Assembly (NCBI RefSeq): GCF_024505145.1
Contig: NZ_JANIAA010000035.1
Location: 1-64,000 of the forward strand
DNA from: Streptomyces rugosispiralis
GTDB taxonomy: Bacteria; Actinomycetota; Actinomycetes; Streptomycetales; Streptomycetaceae
Length of the DNA stretch: 64,000 nt
Direction: 5' to 3'
A model generated the notes under the pieces. The model did no database searches, had not been told where the DNA came from, and was given only the letters and a program-made list of their open reading frames with translations. Positions 8,098 to 17,633 of this stretch are shown in pieces. Made by a program: the position numbers and the translations under genes. How positions within the stretch are numbered: position 1 is the stretch's first letter; every line of letters begins with the position of its first letter.

Positions 8098-9318
8098 CTA
8101 CGCCGCATCCCACAGCTCGGGGCTGTGCGCCTTCACCAGCGCGTCGATCCGGGCCAGCGCCTCACCGGCCGGTAGCGGGTCCAGGCGGCGGCCGTCCCGC
8201 AGGCGCAGGGCAACCCGGCCGTCCGCGGCCTCCCGCGCGCCCACCACGGCCTGGTACGGGATGAGGCGGGCCTCCCGGACGCGGGCGCCCAGGGTGCCGC
8301 GGTCCGGTCCGGCCAGCTCGGCGCGCAGACCGAGTTCATCGCACCGCCGGACGAACTCCTCGGCCCGCGCCAGCTCGGCCTCGGAGACCGGCAGGGCCAC
8401 CAGCTGAGTGGGGGCCAGCCAGGCGGGGAAGGCGCCGCCGTGCTCCTCGATGAGATGGGCCACGGCCCGCTCCACGCTGCCGATGATGCTGCGGTGGACC
8501 ATGACCGGGCGGTGCCGGGCGCCGTCCGGCCCGATGTAGTGCAGATCGAACCGTTCGGGCTGGTGGAAGTCGACCTGCACGGTGGACAGGGTGGACTCCC
8601 GGCCCGCACCGTCGGCGACCTGCACATCGATCTTGGGGCCGTAGAACGCGGCCTCGCCCTCCACCGCCTCGTACGGCAGCCCGGAGCGGTCCAGGACGCC
8701 GGTCAGGAGGGCGGTCGAGCGGCGCCACATCTCGGGGGCGGCGACGTACTTGCCGCCGGGGCCCGGGAGGGAGAGCCGATAGCGGGCCGGGGTGATGCCG
8801 AGTGCCTCGTACGCCCGGCGGATCATCTCCAGGGCGGCCCCCGCCTCGTCGGCGACCTGGTCCAGGGTGCAGAAGATATGGGCGTCGTTCAGCTGGATGG
8901 CCCGAACCCGGGTCAGCCCGCCGAGCACCCCCGACAGCTCCGAGCGGTACATCCCGCCCAACTCGGCCATCCGAAGGGGCAGTTCGCGGTAGCTGTGGCC
9001 TCGGGAGCGGTAGATGACCGCGTGGTGGGGGCACAGGCTCGGGCGCAGTACGACCTGCTCCGCGCCCAGTTCCACCGGGGGGAACATGTCGTCGCTGTAG
9101 TGCTGCCAGTGGCCCGACAGCTCGTACAGCTCCCGTTTGCCGAGCACCGGCGAGTACACATGCCGGTAGCCCGCCCGCCGCTCGGCGGTGCGGATGTACT
9201 CCTCCAGGGTGTGCCGTACGGTCGCGCCGTCCGGCAGCCAGTACGGCAGGCCCGCGCCGATCAGCGGGTCGGTGTCGAACAGGCCCAGTTCACGGCCCAG
9301 CTTGCGGTGGTCGGGCAT
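8098..9318 (-). CDS. Short-form threonyl-tRNA synthetase without TGS and editing domains
   Basis: A 406-residue class II synthetase matching only the catalytic core and anticodon-binding domain of ThrRS. Motif 2 is around MYRSELSGVLGGLTRVRAIQ. The zinc-site region SLCPHHAVIYRS is present, motif 3 is near HRSIIGSVERAVAHLIE, and the HGCA-type anticodon domain covers the last 95 residues. Full-length bacterial ThrRS has about 640 residues with N-terminal TGS and editing domains. Their absence, plus a Thr leader-peptide attenuator upstream, indicates a second, inducible ThrRS. Such copies in actinomycetes can give resistance to ThrRS inhibitors such as borrelidin, or act as stress paralogs. The ATG is preceded by GAGGAG. 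Confidence 0.88.
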   Translation of the reverse strand: MPDHRKLGRELGLFDTDPLIGAGLPYWLPDGATVRHTLEEYIRTAERRAGYRHVYSPVLGKRELYELSGHWQHYSDDMFPPVELGAEQVVLRPSLCPHHAVIYRSRGHSYRELPLRMAELGGMYRSELSGVLGGLTRVRAIQLNDAHIFCTLDQVADEAGAALEMIRRAYEALGITPARYRLSLPGPGGKYVAAPEMWRRSTALLTGVLDRSGLPYEAVEGEAAFYGPKIDVQVADGAGRESTLSTVQVDFHQPERFDLHYIGPDGARHRPVMVHRSIIGSVERAVAHLIEEHGGAFPAWLAPTQLVALPVSEAELARAEEFVRRCDELGLRAELAGPDRGTLGARVREARLIPYQAVVGAREAADGRVALRLRDGRRLDPLPAGEALARIDALVKAHSPELWDAA

Positions 9319-9358
9319 CGCGGTCTCCTCGTCGACGTGAGGCGAGTGACCGCACGGC

Positions 9359-9388
9359 GAAGCCCCGGGGCACTCGCCCCGGGGCTTC
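9359..9388 (-). terminator. Attenuator hairpin in the ThrRS leader
   Basis: GAAGCCCCGGGGC (9359-9371) and its exact complement (9376-9388) form a 13-bp stem with a 4-base loop. It lies between the leader-peptide stop codon and the ThrRS start on the minus strand. No U-run follows, as is common for Streptomyces terminators. It fits the terminator arm of a ribosome-mediated attenuator. Confidence 0.75.
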
Positions 9389-9403
9389 GGATCAGAACAT
9401 CGA

Positions 9404-9460
9404 TCAGCGCGCCGGGACACTCTCCGGCGTCGTCGTCACGGCAGTGGCAGCGCGCTTCAT
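9404..9460 (-). CDS. Threonine-rich leader peptide of ThrRS attenuator
   Basis: A tiny 18-residue ORF, MKRAATAVTTTPESVPAR, preceded by a GGTGAG Shine-Dalgarno-like sequence about 5 bases upstream. It has four Thr codons, three of them consecutive ACG. It ends just before a strong hairpin, and the gene after that is a threonyl-tRNA synthetase. This is the layout of transcription attenuation: ribosome stalling at Thr codons when charged tRNA-Thr is scarce would prevent terminator formation. It is too short for routine gene finding. The competing antiterminator pairing was not worked out. Confidence 0.75.
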   Translation of the reverse strand: MKRAATAVTTTPESVPAR

Positions 9461-9536
9461 GCCGCTCACCGTAGCAAGGCCCGGCGCGGCCCGCCCGGCG
9501 ATTTTCCGGGCGTACGCCACACCGGGCCACGGCCCG

Positions 9537-9661
9537 CACACGCGGCACCCGCTACGCCACGCGCGGCATCCGCTACGCCACACGCGGCATCCGCTACGCC
9601 ACGCGCGGCATCCGCTACGCCACGCGCGGCATCCGCTACGCCACACGCGGCACCGCTACGC
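9537..9661. repeat. Six tandem copies of a 21-bp unit
   Basis: The unit CAC(A/G)CGCGGCATCCGCTACGC is repeated six times (the last is 20 bases) with only one or two differences per copy. The array separates the ThrRS leader from the ferredoxin reductase gene, and its last unit contains the reductase stop codon. On the minus strand each unit carries a TAG in the same context. Confidence 0.85.
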
Positions 9662-10846
9662 GCCCTCCGGCAGCAGCTCGCCCACCGCGTCCCGCCACGC
9701 CGCCCGCGTCGCGACCGCCTGCCGCCACGTGCGCACGGCCTTCGGCGGCATCCCGACGGCCAGCACACCGGCCACCCGGTCCCCGGAGCGGTAGACGGCC
9801 AGGAACTTCCGCTCCGCCGGATCGCCCTCCACCACCGCGACCTCCTCATGGCCGCGCAGATACCCGTGCGCCTGGATCCGGAAGTCGTACTGGTCCGACC
9901 AGAAGTACGGCACCGGGGCGAACGGCCGCCGCTCGTCCGGGCGGAGGAGGTTGCGGGCCACGGCCATGCCCTGCTCGGTGGCGTTGGTCCGGTGCTCGAT
10001 CCGCATCGCCGTGCCGAACAGCGGATTGTGCCAGCGGGCCACGTCCCCCGCGCCGTACACCCCCGGCGCGGCGGCGCTGTACTCATCGCACTCCAGGCCG
10101 TCGCCCAGGGTGAGCCCACTGCCCTCCAGCCAGCCGGTGTTGGGCACCGAGCCGATCGCGATCAGCACCTCGTCGGCCTCGACGAGCGTGCCGTCCGTCA
10201 GCCGCACCCCGCCGTCGGCCACCTCGGCCACCGCGACCCCGGTGCGCAGATCCACGCCGTGGTCGTGGTGGGCCTGGGCGAGCATCCGGCCGACCCGCTC
10301 GCCGACCGCCGGGGCCAGCGGCACCGGCGCCGGTTCCAGCAGCGTCACCTCCGCGCCCAGCCCCCGCGCGACGGCGGCCGCCTCGGCGCCGAGGAACCCG
10401 GCGCCGACCACCGCCAGCCGCCGCCCCTGGCCCAGCCGGTCCCGCAGGGCGAGGGCGTCGTCCAGGGTGCGCAGCACATGTGCGTGCTCCCCGCCGTCGC
10501 CGGGCAGCCGGCGCGGGCGGACGCCGGTGGCGATGACCAGGCCGTCGTACGGCACCCGCGCCCCATCGGCCAGCGCGACCGTACGGCCCGCGAGGTCGAG
10601 CCCGGTCGCGGCGACGCCGAGGCGCAGATCCAGGCCGAGCGCGTCCAGATCGGCGGGGGCGCGCAGCGGCACCCGGTCGGGCTCCCACTGGCCGCCGAGG
10701 ATCTGCTTGGACAGCGGTGGCCGGTCGTACGGGTGGTACGGCTCATCGCCGATGAGCGTGAGCGTGCCCTCGTACCCCTCCCGGCGCAGCGTCTCCGCCG
10801 CCGCCAGACCGGCGGCGGAGCCACCGACCACCACCACGTGCTTCAC
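9656..10846 (-). CDS. NAD(P)H:ferredoxin reductase (FAD-dependent pyridine nucleotide-disulfide family)
   Basis: A 396-residue flavoprotein with two Rossmann folds: VVVVGGSAAGLAAAETLR at residues 4-21 for FAD and AVVGAGFLGAEAAA at about 145-158 for NAD(P)H. The second FAD motif is CDEYSAAAPGVYGAGDVA, followed by a C-terminal reductase domain. It should reduce the 3Fe-4S ferredoxin encoded directly upstream, which in turn feeds the CYP105 P450. The GTG start at 10846 overlaps the ferredoxin stop (GTGA). The order P450, ferredoxin, reductase on the minus strand forms a complete class I P450 system. Confidence 0.9.
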   Translation of the reverse strand: MKHVVVVGGSAAGLAAAETLRREGYEGTLTLIGDEPYHPYDRPPLSKQILGGQWEPDRVPLRAPADLDALGLDLRLGVAATGLDLAGRTVALADGARVPYDGLVIATGVRPRRLPGDGGEHAHVLRTLDDALALRDRLGQGRRLAVVGAGFLGAEAAAVARGLGAEVTLLEPAPVPLAPAVGERVGRMLAQAHHDHGVDLRTGVAVAEVADGGVRLTDGTLVEADEVLIAIGSVPNTGWLEGSGLTLGDGLECDEYSAAAPGVYGAGDVARWHNPLFGTAMRIEHRTNATEQGMAVARNLLRPDERRPFAPVPYFWSDQYDFRIQAHGYLRGHEEVAVVEGDPAERKFLAVYRSGDRVAGVLAVGMPPKAVRTWRQAVATRAAWRDAVGELLPEGA

Positions 10847-11040
10847 TTCTCGATCACCCGTATCGCCGCCGCCGGGCAGACCACCGCGGACTCCCGCACA
10901 TCGGCGTGGAGTTCGGAGGCGGGCTGTTCGTCCAGCAGGACCACGATGCCGTCCTCCTCCCGCTGGTCGAACACATCGGGTGCGATCATCACGCACTGCC
11001 CCGACGCCACACACTTGGGCACATCGACTTCCACACGCAT
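10843..11040 (-). CDS. 3Fe-4S ferredoxin, P450 redox partner
   Basis: A 65-residue ferredoxin. The cluster ligands fit the actinomycete single-cluster pattern: Cys in VPKCVASGQCVMIAPDVF and the distal VVCPAAAI. The second Cys of a 4Fe-4S site is replaced by Gly-Gln, as in 3Fe-4S ferredoxins that serve P450s. It lies between the P450 and the reductase genes and overlaps the latter. Confidence 0.88.
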   Translation of the reverse strand: MRVEVDVPKCVASGQCVMIAPDVFDQREEDGIVVLLDEQPASELHADVRESAVVCPAAAIRVIEK

Positions 11041-11081
11041 GGTGACTCCCTTGCCTTCGCTGCTGCTGTCGCCTTCGCCGC

Positions 11082-12326
<1,245 letters not shown>

Positions 12327-12448
12327 GTCTCTCCTCGGGTGGGGGTTCCGATGGGAGCGGAGCGTGAACCTTCGGATCGGTGGGGACGGGTGACTTCGTT
12401 ACGGGGGACGTGGTGACCAGCGAACCCGCTCGACCTGACTCCCTCCGG

Positions 12449-13264
12449 TCAGTTTCCTGACGAAACGCTGACAGTGGGGAAGGCCACGGTCACCGTGGTG
12501 CCGCGGCCCGGTGCGCTGCTGACGCTCACCTCTCCGCCGTGCCGCTCGACCACCCGCCGCACGATGGTGAGGCCGATGCCGCCGCCCGGCTCGATCCGGC
12601 CGTCCTCGTCGCGCGGGGAGGTGAGCCGGGCGATGTCCTGCGAGCCCATGCCCGGCCCCTGGTCGCTGACCGAAAGCTCGACGCGCGGTATTCCGCCGGG
12701 CCCGGCCCCGGTTCCGGCCCCGGTCCCGGTTCCGACCCCGGCCCCGGCCCTGGTTCCGGTCCCGGCCCTGGTTCCGGTCCCGGCCCCGGCCCCGGTTCCG
12801 GCCCTCGTCCCGGCCCCCGCCACCGGGCCGCGTACCGCCACGGTCACCGGCGACCCGGCGGGGGTGTGGCGCAGCGCGTTGTCCAGCAGATTGCGCACGG
12901 CGTGCCGCAGCATGCGGTTGTCGGCGACGACGGTCGCCAGGCCGGAGTTCTCGCGGGCGATGGGGCGTTCGGGGTCGAGCAGACCGAGATCCGCCACCGC
13001 CTCGTCGGCCACGTCCCGCAGATCGACCGGTTCCATCTCCAGCGGCCGAGTCCAGGAGGCGTCCGCGCGCGGGAACACCTGCTGGACCGCCTGGTGCATA
13101 TGGTCGGCCTCGTCCTGGATCCGGCGCAGGGCGCGCACCATCAGCTCGGGATCGTCGCTGAGCCCCTGGAGCGGGAGTTCGGCCCAGCCGCGGATGGTGG
13201 TGAGGGAGGTGCGCAGCTCGTGCAGCAGGACCTCGAGCCGCTGCTGGCGCTCGTGCATGCTCAT
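12449..13264 (-). CDS. Sensorless histidine kinase with Gly/Thr-rich insert
   Basis: A 271-residue protein that begins almost directly at the dimerisation helix: the H-box HELRTSLTTIRGWAEL has its phospho-acceptor His near residue 16. ATPase motifs follow: N-box LLDNALRHT, G1 DQGPGM, G2 GGGIGLTIV. There are no membrane helices, HAMP or sensor domain. A run of about 43 residues, almost only Gly, Ala, Thr and Arg, sits between the N and G1 boxes. It is encoded by a CCGGTCCCGGTTCCGG-type DNA repeat (about 12703-12825). The ATGA overlap with the response regulator shows that this is the real start. A receptor may be supplied by another protein. Confidence 0.82.
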   Translation of the reverse strand: MSMHERQQRLEVLLHELRTSLTTIRGWAELPLQGLSDDPELMVRALRRIQDEADHMHQAVQQVFPRADASWTRPLEMEPVDLRDVADEAVADLGLLDPERPIARENSGLATVVADNRMLRHAVRNLLDNALRHTPAGSPVTVAVRGPVAGAGTRAGTGAGAGTGTRAGTGTRAGAGVGTGTGAGTGAGPGGIPRVELSVSDQGPGMGSQDIARLTSPRDEDGRIEPGGGIGLTIVRRVVERHGGEVSVSSAPGRGTTVTVAFPTVSVSSGN

Positions 13265-13995
13265 CCGGAGGCGAGTACGCCGAGCCAGTAGCCGAAGCCA
13301 CGGCGGGTGTGGATCAGGGCGGGTCCGGCCTCGTCGACCTTGTGCCGGAGGCGGGAGACCAGCTTCTCGATGGCGTTGTCCCCGTAGCGCCGGTGGTCCG
13401 CCACCCACAGATGCTCGCCGATCTGCTCCTTGGACAGCACCTGCCCCGCGTTGACCAGCAGATAGCGCAGCAGCCGGAACTCCGCCGGGGTCAGCTCCAG
13501 CGCCCGCCGCCCGCGCCGGGCCTGACGGGTCGTCTCGTCCAGCACCAGATCGGCGTAGTGCGGCGACGGCTCCTCCCGCCGCCGGCCGCGGGTGCGCAGC
13601 AGGGCCTGCACCCGGGCCAGCACCTCGGCGATCCGGAACGGCTTGGTGACGTAGTCGTTGCCGCCGATGCCGAGCCCGGTGACCAGCGAGTCGAGCGAGT
13701 CGCGGGCGGTGAGGAAGAGCACCGGCGGATGGTTCTCGTCGGCCGCCACCAGGCGCCGGCACACCGTGAAGCCGTCCAGATCCGGCAGCATCACATCGAG
13801 GATCACCAGGTCGGGCCGGTCCCGCCCGACGCGGTCGAGCGCCTCCCCGCCGGTGGCCGCGGTGCCGACCCGGTAACCGGCCAGTTCGAGGGTGGTCGAG
13901 AGCAGCTCGGCGATTCTCGATTCATCGTCGACGACCAGGATGCGCTGCCCGTTGCCACGGGCCGGCGCTGGTTTCTCGCTGACACTCCCGTACAC
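13261..13995 (-). CDS. OmpR/PhoB family response regulator
   Basis: A 244-residue regulator. The receiver domain (about 17-130) has the acidic pair VVDDES, the phospho-acceptor in ILDVMLPDLDGF, the switch Thr in FLTARD and the Lys in YVTKPF. The C-terminal winged helix (about 145-240) has LELTPAEFRLLRYLL and a recognition helix near NAIEKLVSRLRHKV. It is co-transcribed and coupled with the sensorless kinase. The start is taken as GTG at 13995, with little Shine-Dalgarno; a GTG nine bases in is an alternative. Target genes are unknown. Confidence 0.88.
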   Translation of the reverse strand: MYGSVSEKPAPARGNGQRILVVDDESRIAELLSTTLELAGYRVGTAATGGEALDRVGRDRPDLVILDVMLPDLDGFTVCRRLVAADENHPPVLFLTARDSLDSLVTGLGIGGNDYVTKPFRIAEVLARVQALLRTRGRRREEPSPHYADLVLDETTRQARRGRRALELTPAEFRLLRYLLVNAGQVLSKEQIGEHLWVADHRRYGDNAIEKLVSRLRHKVDEAGPALIHTRRGFGYWLGVLASG

Positions 13996-14222
13996 GCCAT
14001 GACACTACGTGAACCGACCGTTCCGGGGCACGGGGGCCTTGACCGCGACCGATGAGATCCGGACAGGGCGAAGCACAGCCACGTGCCGTCACCACCCACA
14101 TCGTGGTCCTGCGATTCCAGGGATAAGCCGGGTACTGGCTGGGCCACGCGGATGCGTTGAGGCTGCTTTCGGCGGGCCAGGTGGCCTGACCGCTACGAAG
14201 CGCGTATCTCCCGGAGGCGACC

Positions 14223-15191
14223 ATGCCGAAACACCTCGTTTTCCGCCTGGCGGTGACCACCGCCGCCGCGGCGATCGGACTTACCGCGGTCTCGGCAACA
14301 GCCGAGGCGGCCGCACCGCCCCTCTCGCACCCGCGGATCGTCGCCCACTTCGACCGTCCGGCCGGGCAGGTGGCGGAGAGCGTCGTCGTGCGGCCGAACG
14401 GGTCGGCGGATGTCGGCCTCATCCTGTCGCGGCAGGTGGCTCACGTCACGCGCGGCGGACGAGTCGAGGTATTGGCGACCATGCCCCTCCCCGCGGATGG
14501 GGGCGTGAACACCCCCGCCACCGGGACCGCCTCCGTGACGGGGATCGAACGAACCGGAGATGGAACCCTCTACTTCCTCTACTCGGCAGGGGACGAACAC
14601 CTCACCGGGCTGTGGAAACTGCGCCCGGGAGGCAAGCCGGAACGCGTCGCCGCTCTGCCTGCCGCGAGCTTCCTCAATGGACTCGCCAGGGACGAACGTA
14701 CGGGGAACTTCTACATCACTGACTCCACACAGGGCCGAATCTGGCAGGTCGGACCGCACGGCGGAACCGCCAAGCTGTGGGCCGCGGGAGAGGATCTCGC
14801 CCCGGTTCACTTCTTCGGCGCCAATGGCGTGAAGGTGCACAACGGAGCCGTATGGGCGTCCAATATCGACCGGGGAACGATCCTTCGTATACCGCTGACC
14901 GGCAAGGGAACGGCCGGTCCGCATCAGGTCAAGGCATCCGGACTGGACAGCGTCGATGATTTTGCCTTCACCGGTCGCGGGGATCAGTTGCTGGCCGCGC
15001 TCAATATCCCGAACAAGGTGGTCCTCATCACTCCGGGCAAGGCTGACCGTGTCGTTCTCGATGAGCGCGATGGTCTGCAGAACACCACGGCGGTGGCGGT
15101 CGACGGCGATACGGTCTACGTCGCCAGCGGTGCGCTCACCACAGGCGGGGACGCGAATCTCCTGACGGCTCACCTCGGTCACCTCGACTGA
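14223..15191 (+). CDS. Secreted SMP-30/gluconolactonase-like beta-propeller protein
   Basis: A 322-residue protein with an N-terminal signal peptide (basic KHLVFR, hydrophobic core about 8-24, cleavage probably near EAAA). The rest is a chain of beta-rich repeats containing the SMP-30-type patterns NGLARDERTGNFYITDSTQG and FFGANGVKVHNGAVWASN, suggesting a six-bladed propeller. Family members bind a divalent metal and may be lactonases, but metal ligands cannot be assigned securely. Start ATG has GGAGG seven bases before it. It could also be only a binding protein. Confidence 0.75.
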   Translation: MPKHLVFRLAVTTAAAAIGLTAVSATAEAAAPPLSHPRIVAHFDRPAGQVAESVVVRPNGSADVGLILSRQVAHVTRGGRVEVLATMPLPADGGVNTPATGTASVTGIERTGDGTLYFLYSAGDEHLTGLWKLRPGGKPERVAALPAASFLNGLARDERTGNFYITDSTQGRIWQVGPHGGTAKLWAAGEDLAPVHFFGANGVKVHNGAVWASNIDRGTILRIPLTGKGTAGPHQVKASGLDSVDDFAFTGRGDQLLAALNIPNKVVLITPGKADRVVLDERDGLQNTTAVAVDGDTVYVASGALTTGGDANLLTAHLGHLD

Positions 15192-15264
15192 GGCGGCAGC
15201 GGGTTCGCCATCCCAGGAACGGCAGTCCCACGCTGTCGACCGCGGGGTCGGGGACAATGGGAAC

Positions 15265-16131
15265 ATGAGTCGTCCAGAGAATGCGCTGGGTAACACACTG
15301 CGTGCATGGCGTGCCCGCATCACGACCGCAGACGTTGGACTGCCGGCCACCCGACGGCGACGCACCGCCGGTCTGCGCCGCGAAGAACTCGCCCTGCTGG
15401 CCGGAATATCCACGGATTACCTTCTGCGTCTTGAACAAGGCCGGGCCCTGCGCCCGTCTCGGGACGTCGTGGCCTCCCTGGCCCGCGCGCTGCAACTGAG
15501 TACGAATGAAACCTGCCACTTCCACCTGGTGGCCGGGCTTCTTCCGCCGACGCCCCAAGGCATCCCGCACCAGATGCCGCCTGGCGTACAGCGGCTCGTC
15601 AGCCGCTGGGGGAACATTCCGGTGGGGGTGTTCTCCGCCTCATGGACCTTGCTGACTTGGACATCCATGTGGGCGGCCTTGCTGGGTGACCCGTCCCTTC
15701 GGCCACCCGAGGAACGAAACCTGGTGCGCGCGGTGTTCCAGGAGCCGTCGGGGCCGGGCCATCCGCTCTTTCCTGTCGAGCAGGGTGCCACCGAATTCAA
15801 GGCGGCTCTCGTCGCGGACCTTCGGATCACGCGCGGAGCATACCCTCATGATGAGGAATTCAGAGTTCTGATTGATGAGGTCATGAGCCATAGCGAGGAG
15901 TTCCGAGGGCTGTGGAATGCCCCGGTGCTCGGCTCACGCCTGGGTGGCCACAAACGCCTGCGGCATCCCCTGGTGGGGGAGATAAGCCTCGACAACGACG
16001 TACTGAAGGTGCCTGACCACGATGTGAGGATCGTGACCTATACGGCAGAGCCGGGCACTCCGGACGAGGAAAAACTGGAGCACTTGCGAGTTGCCGCCGG
16101 CCGGACCGCGCTACCGCTGTCATCCGGCTGA
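15265..16131 (+). CDS. XRE family regulator with MmyB-like ligand domain
   Basis: A 288-residue regulator. The N-terminal HTH (about 8-80) contains RRRTAGLRREELALLAGIST and YLLRLEQGRALRPS, the standard opening of MmyB-type proteins. The rest, with WTLLTWTSMWAALLGD, is the PAS-like MmyB domain, which in MmyB binds a fatty acid. Genes of this type commonly control an adjacent oxidoreductase or transferase. Here the neighbours are the secreted propeller gene in the same direction and a BAHD acyltransferase converging on it. Confidence 0.85.
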   Translation: MSRPENALGNTLRAWRARITTADVGLPATRRRRTAGLRREELALLAGISTDYLLRLEQGRALRPSRDVVASLARALQLSTNETCHFHLVAGLLPPTPQGIPHQMPPGVQRLVSRWGNIPVGVFSASWTLLTWTSMWAALLGDPSLRPPEERNLVRAVFQEPSGPGHPLFPVEQGATEFKAALVADLRITRGAYPHDEEFRVLIDEVMSHSEEFRGLWNAPVLGSRLGGHKRLRHPLVGEISLDNDVLKVPDHDVRIVTYTAEPGTPDEEKLEHLRVAAGRTALPLSSG

Positions 16132-16151
16132 GCCCGGCATATGGGAAGAGC

Positions 16152-16178
16152 GGGCCGTGGGGATCGGCCCCACGGCCC
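16152..16178. terminator. Hairpin between convergent genes
   Basis: GGGCCGTGGGG (16152-16162) pairs perfectly with CCCCACGGCCC (16168-16178) around a 5-base loop, between converging genes ending at 16131 and 16218. Two copies of AGCGGTTTTCC follow. Confidence 0.65.
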
Positions 16179-16217
16179 ACGGTTTTCCAGCGGTTTTCCA
16201 GCGGTCTTCCGGCTTAC

Positions 16218-17633
16218 TCAGCGTTCGGCTCTGGCCGCTCCGAAAGTGAGCGGGGAGATCTCGCCGGAATCCGCGTATTGGTGGAACCGGTCGGTCCAGG
16301 GCTTTTCCTGAAGGGTACGGACCAGTGCGCGGGGCACCGCCATGTGCACATCGCGGCCACCGGCCGCATCCGCCGGAGTCGGCGCGATGAGCACGGTCCA
16401 GGGCGTGGGAAGCGCCGGGACGTCGTACCAGAAGGGTGTGCCCTGCCCGAAGTCGAGGCTGTAGAAGGGGAGCTTGGACCAGTTGTTGATCACGATGGTG
16501 TTCTCGAACTTGTCGAGCGTCATGGTGGGAAGGATGCGCTTCAGGCGTCCCGCCTCGTATTCGGCACGGAGGAACGCCGTTTCCTGGCGGATTTTCTGCT
16601 CCGTGTTCGCGGCATAGCCCGAGCGGACCGCCATGGCGACCTCGCCGAGTGGGCGTGAGCGCAGTTCGGCCGCGCTCATCGCGGGCCGGGTGTTGGTGAC
16701 GGTGTTGCCCCAGTAGTCCTCCGGTACGGCTCCACCGGCGAACGCGCGGAAGTCGGCGAGGAGGCCGAGCCTTTCCTCGCTCGTGTCGGGGCGGGCACGC
16801 AATGCGCCGAGCACCTTCCACAGATGGCCGGTCAGTGCGTCATTGGTCGAGATCCACTGCCCGGTGCCCGCGAGGTCGGCCATCGCCGCGTCCTTCATGG
16901 TGGCCAGTTCGGCGGCCGTGAAGCGGGTGATCACCATCGTCGTCGTCTTGGCGATGCTGCCCAGAAGGATGCGGCCCACGAAGACGGACTTCATGCCTCG
17001 CCGGGTGACCGTGAAATGAGGGCTGTCCGGCCGGGCGTCCCGCGCGACGGGTTCCGCGAGCGCGTCGATGACGCCGCGGTCGTGGCCGGGCCCGGTGTAC
17101 CCGAGCCCCCGATGCTCACGCGACCAGCTCTCCAGGAACCTCATATAGGCGGATCCGTCGGCCACGGCGTGGTTCATCGTGAAACCCAGGACGGAGCCGC
17201 CGCCCTTCATATGGGTGAGCTTCACCGTGAAAAGCGGTGTGTCGTGGTCGACCAGCTGGAGCGGGTTGACATGACTCAGATAGCGGTTGATGCCCTTTTT
17301 GGCGGTGTGGTGCGGCCCGTGGTCCGGCATGGGCACGGATGCGGATGTCTCGATGAAGCGCACACCGGAGTCGTCGCAGAGCACGCTGAGGCGGCCGTCG
17401 GGATCCCTCTTCATACGGCCGGAAACCATCGGGAAATGGCGCAGTGTTCTGCTGAGGGAGGCGCGGAGCGCTTCGCCGTCGAGCGTCTCGCGATAGAAAA
17501 AGGTACGGGGGGTGTAGACCAACCCGATGAGCATGTCGTAGACGCTCAAGCGTATGCGGTCACCGGTCGCCGCTTCGGCTCGTACGGTGAACGTTCGCTT
17601 GGTGCTGCTCTCGGTGGCAGTGGGGGATGCCAT
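16218..17633 (-). CDS. BAHD family acyl-CoA-dependent acyltransferase
   Basis: A 471-residue protein with the two hallmarks of the BAHD (plant/fungal Transferase) family. The catalytic HxxxDG motif is MNHAVADG with His155 and Asp159, and the structural DFGWG-like motif is DFGQG at residues 394-398. Length and spacing match BAHD enzymes (430-470 residues). They move an acyl group from a CoA thioester to an alcohol or amine; HXXXD is the catalytic base. BAHD genes are widespread in plants and fungi and uncommon in bacteria. A consensus KstR box lies about 86-100 bases upstream of the ATG. Base composition looks lower in GC than the surroundings. Acceptor and donor are unknown. Confidence 0.82.
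   Translation of the reverse strand: MASPTATESSTKRTFTVRAEAATGDRIRLSVYDMLIGLVYTPRTFFYRETLDGEALRASLSRTLRHFPMVSGRMKRDPDGRLSVLCDDSGVRFIETSASVPMPDHGPHHTAKKGINRYLSHVNPLQLVDHDTPLFTVKLTHMKGGGSVLGFTMNHAVADGSAYMRFLESWSREHRGLGYTGPGHDRGVIDALAEPVARDARPDSPHFTVTRRGMKSVFVGRILLGSIAKTTTMVITRFTAAELATMKDAAMADLAGTGQWISTNDALTGHLWKVLGALRARPDTSEERLGLLADFRAFAGGAVPEDYWGNTVTNTRPAMSAAELRSRPLGEVAMAVRSGYAANTEQKIRQETAFLRAEYEAGRLKRILPTMTLDKFENTIVINNWSKLPFYSLDFGQGTPFWYDVPALPTPWTVLIAPTPADAAGGRDVHMAVPRALVRTLQEKPWTDRFHQYADSGEISPLTFGAARAER

Noticed and set aside
9537..9661. Possible CRISPR array
   Set aside because: The repeats are directly adjacent with no spacers, and no cas genes are present.
12703..12825. GC-rich repeat as a possible non-coding element
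   Set aside because: It keeps the kinase frame open throughout and lies between the conserved N and G1 boxes, so it is coding.
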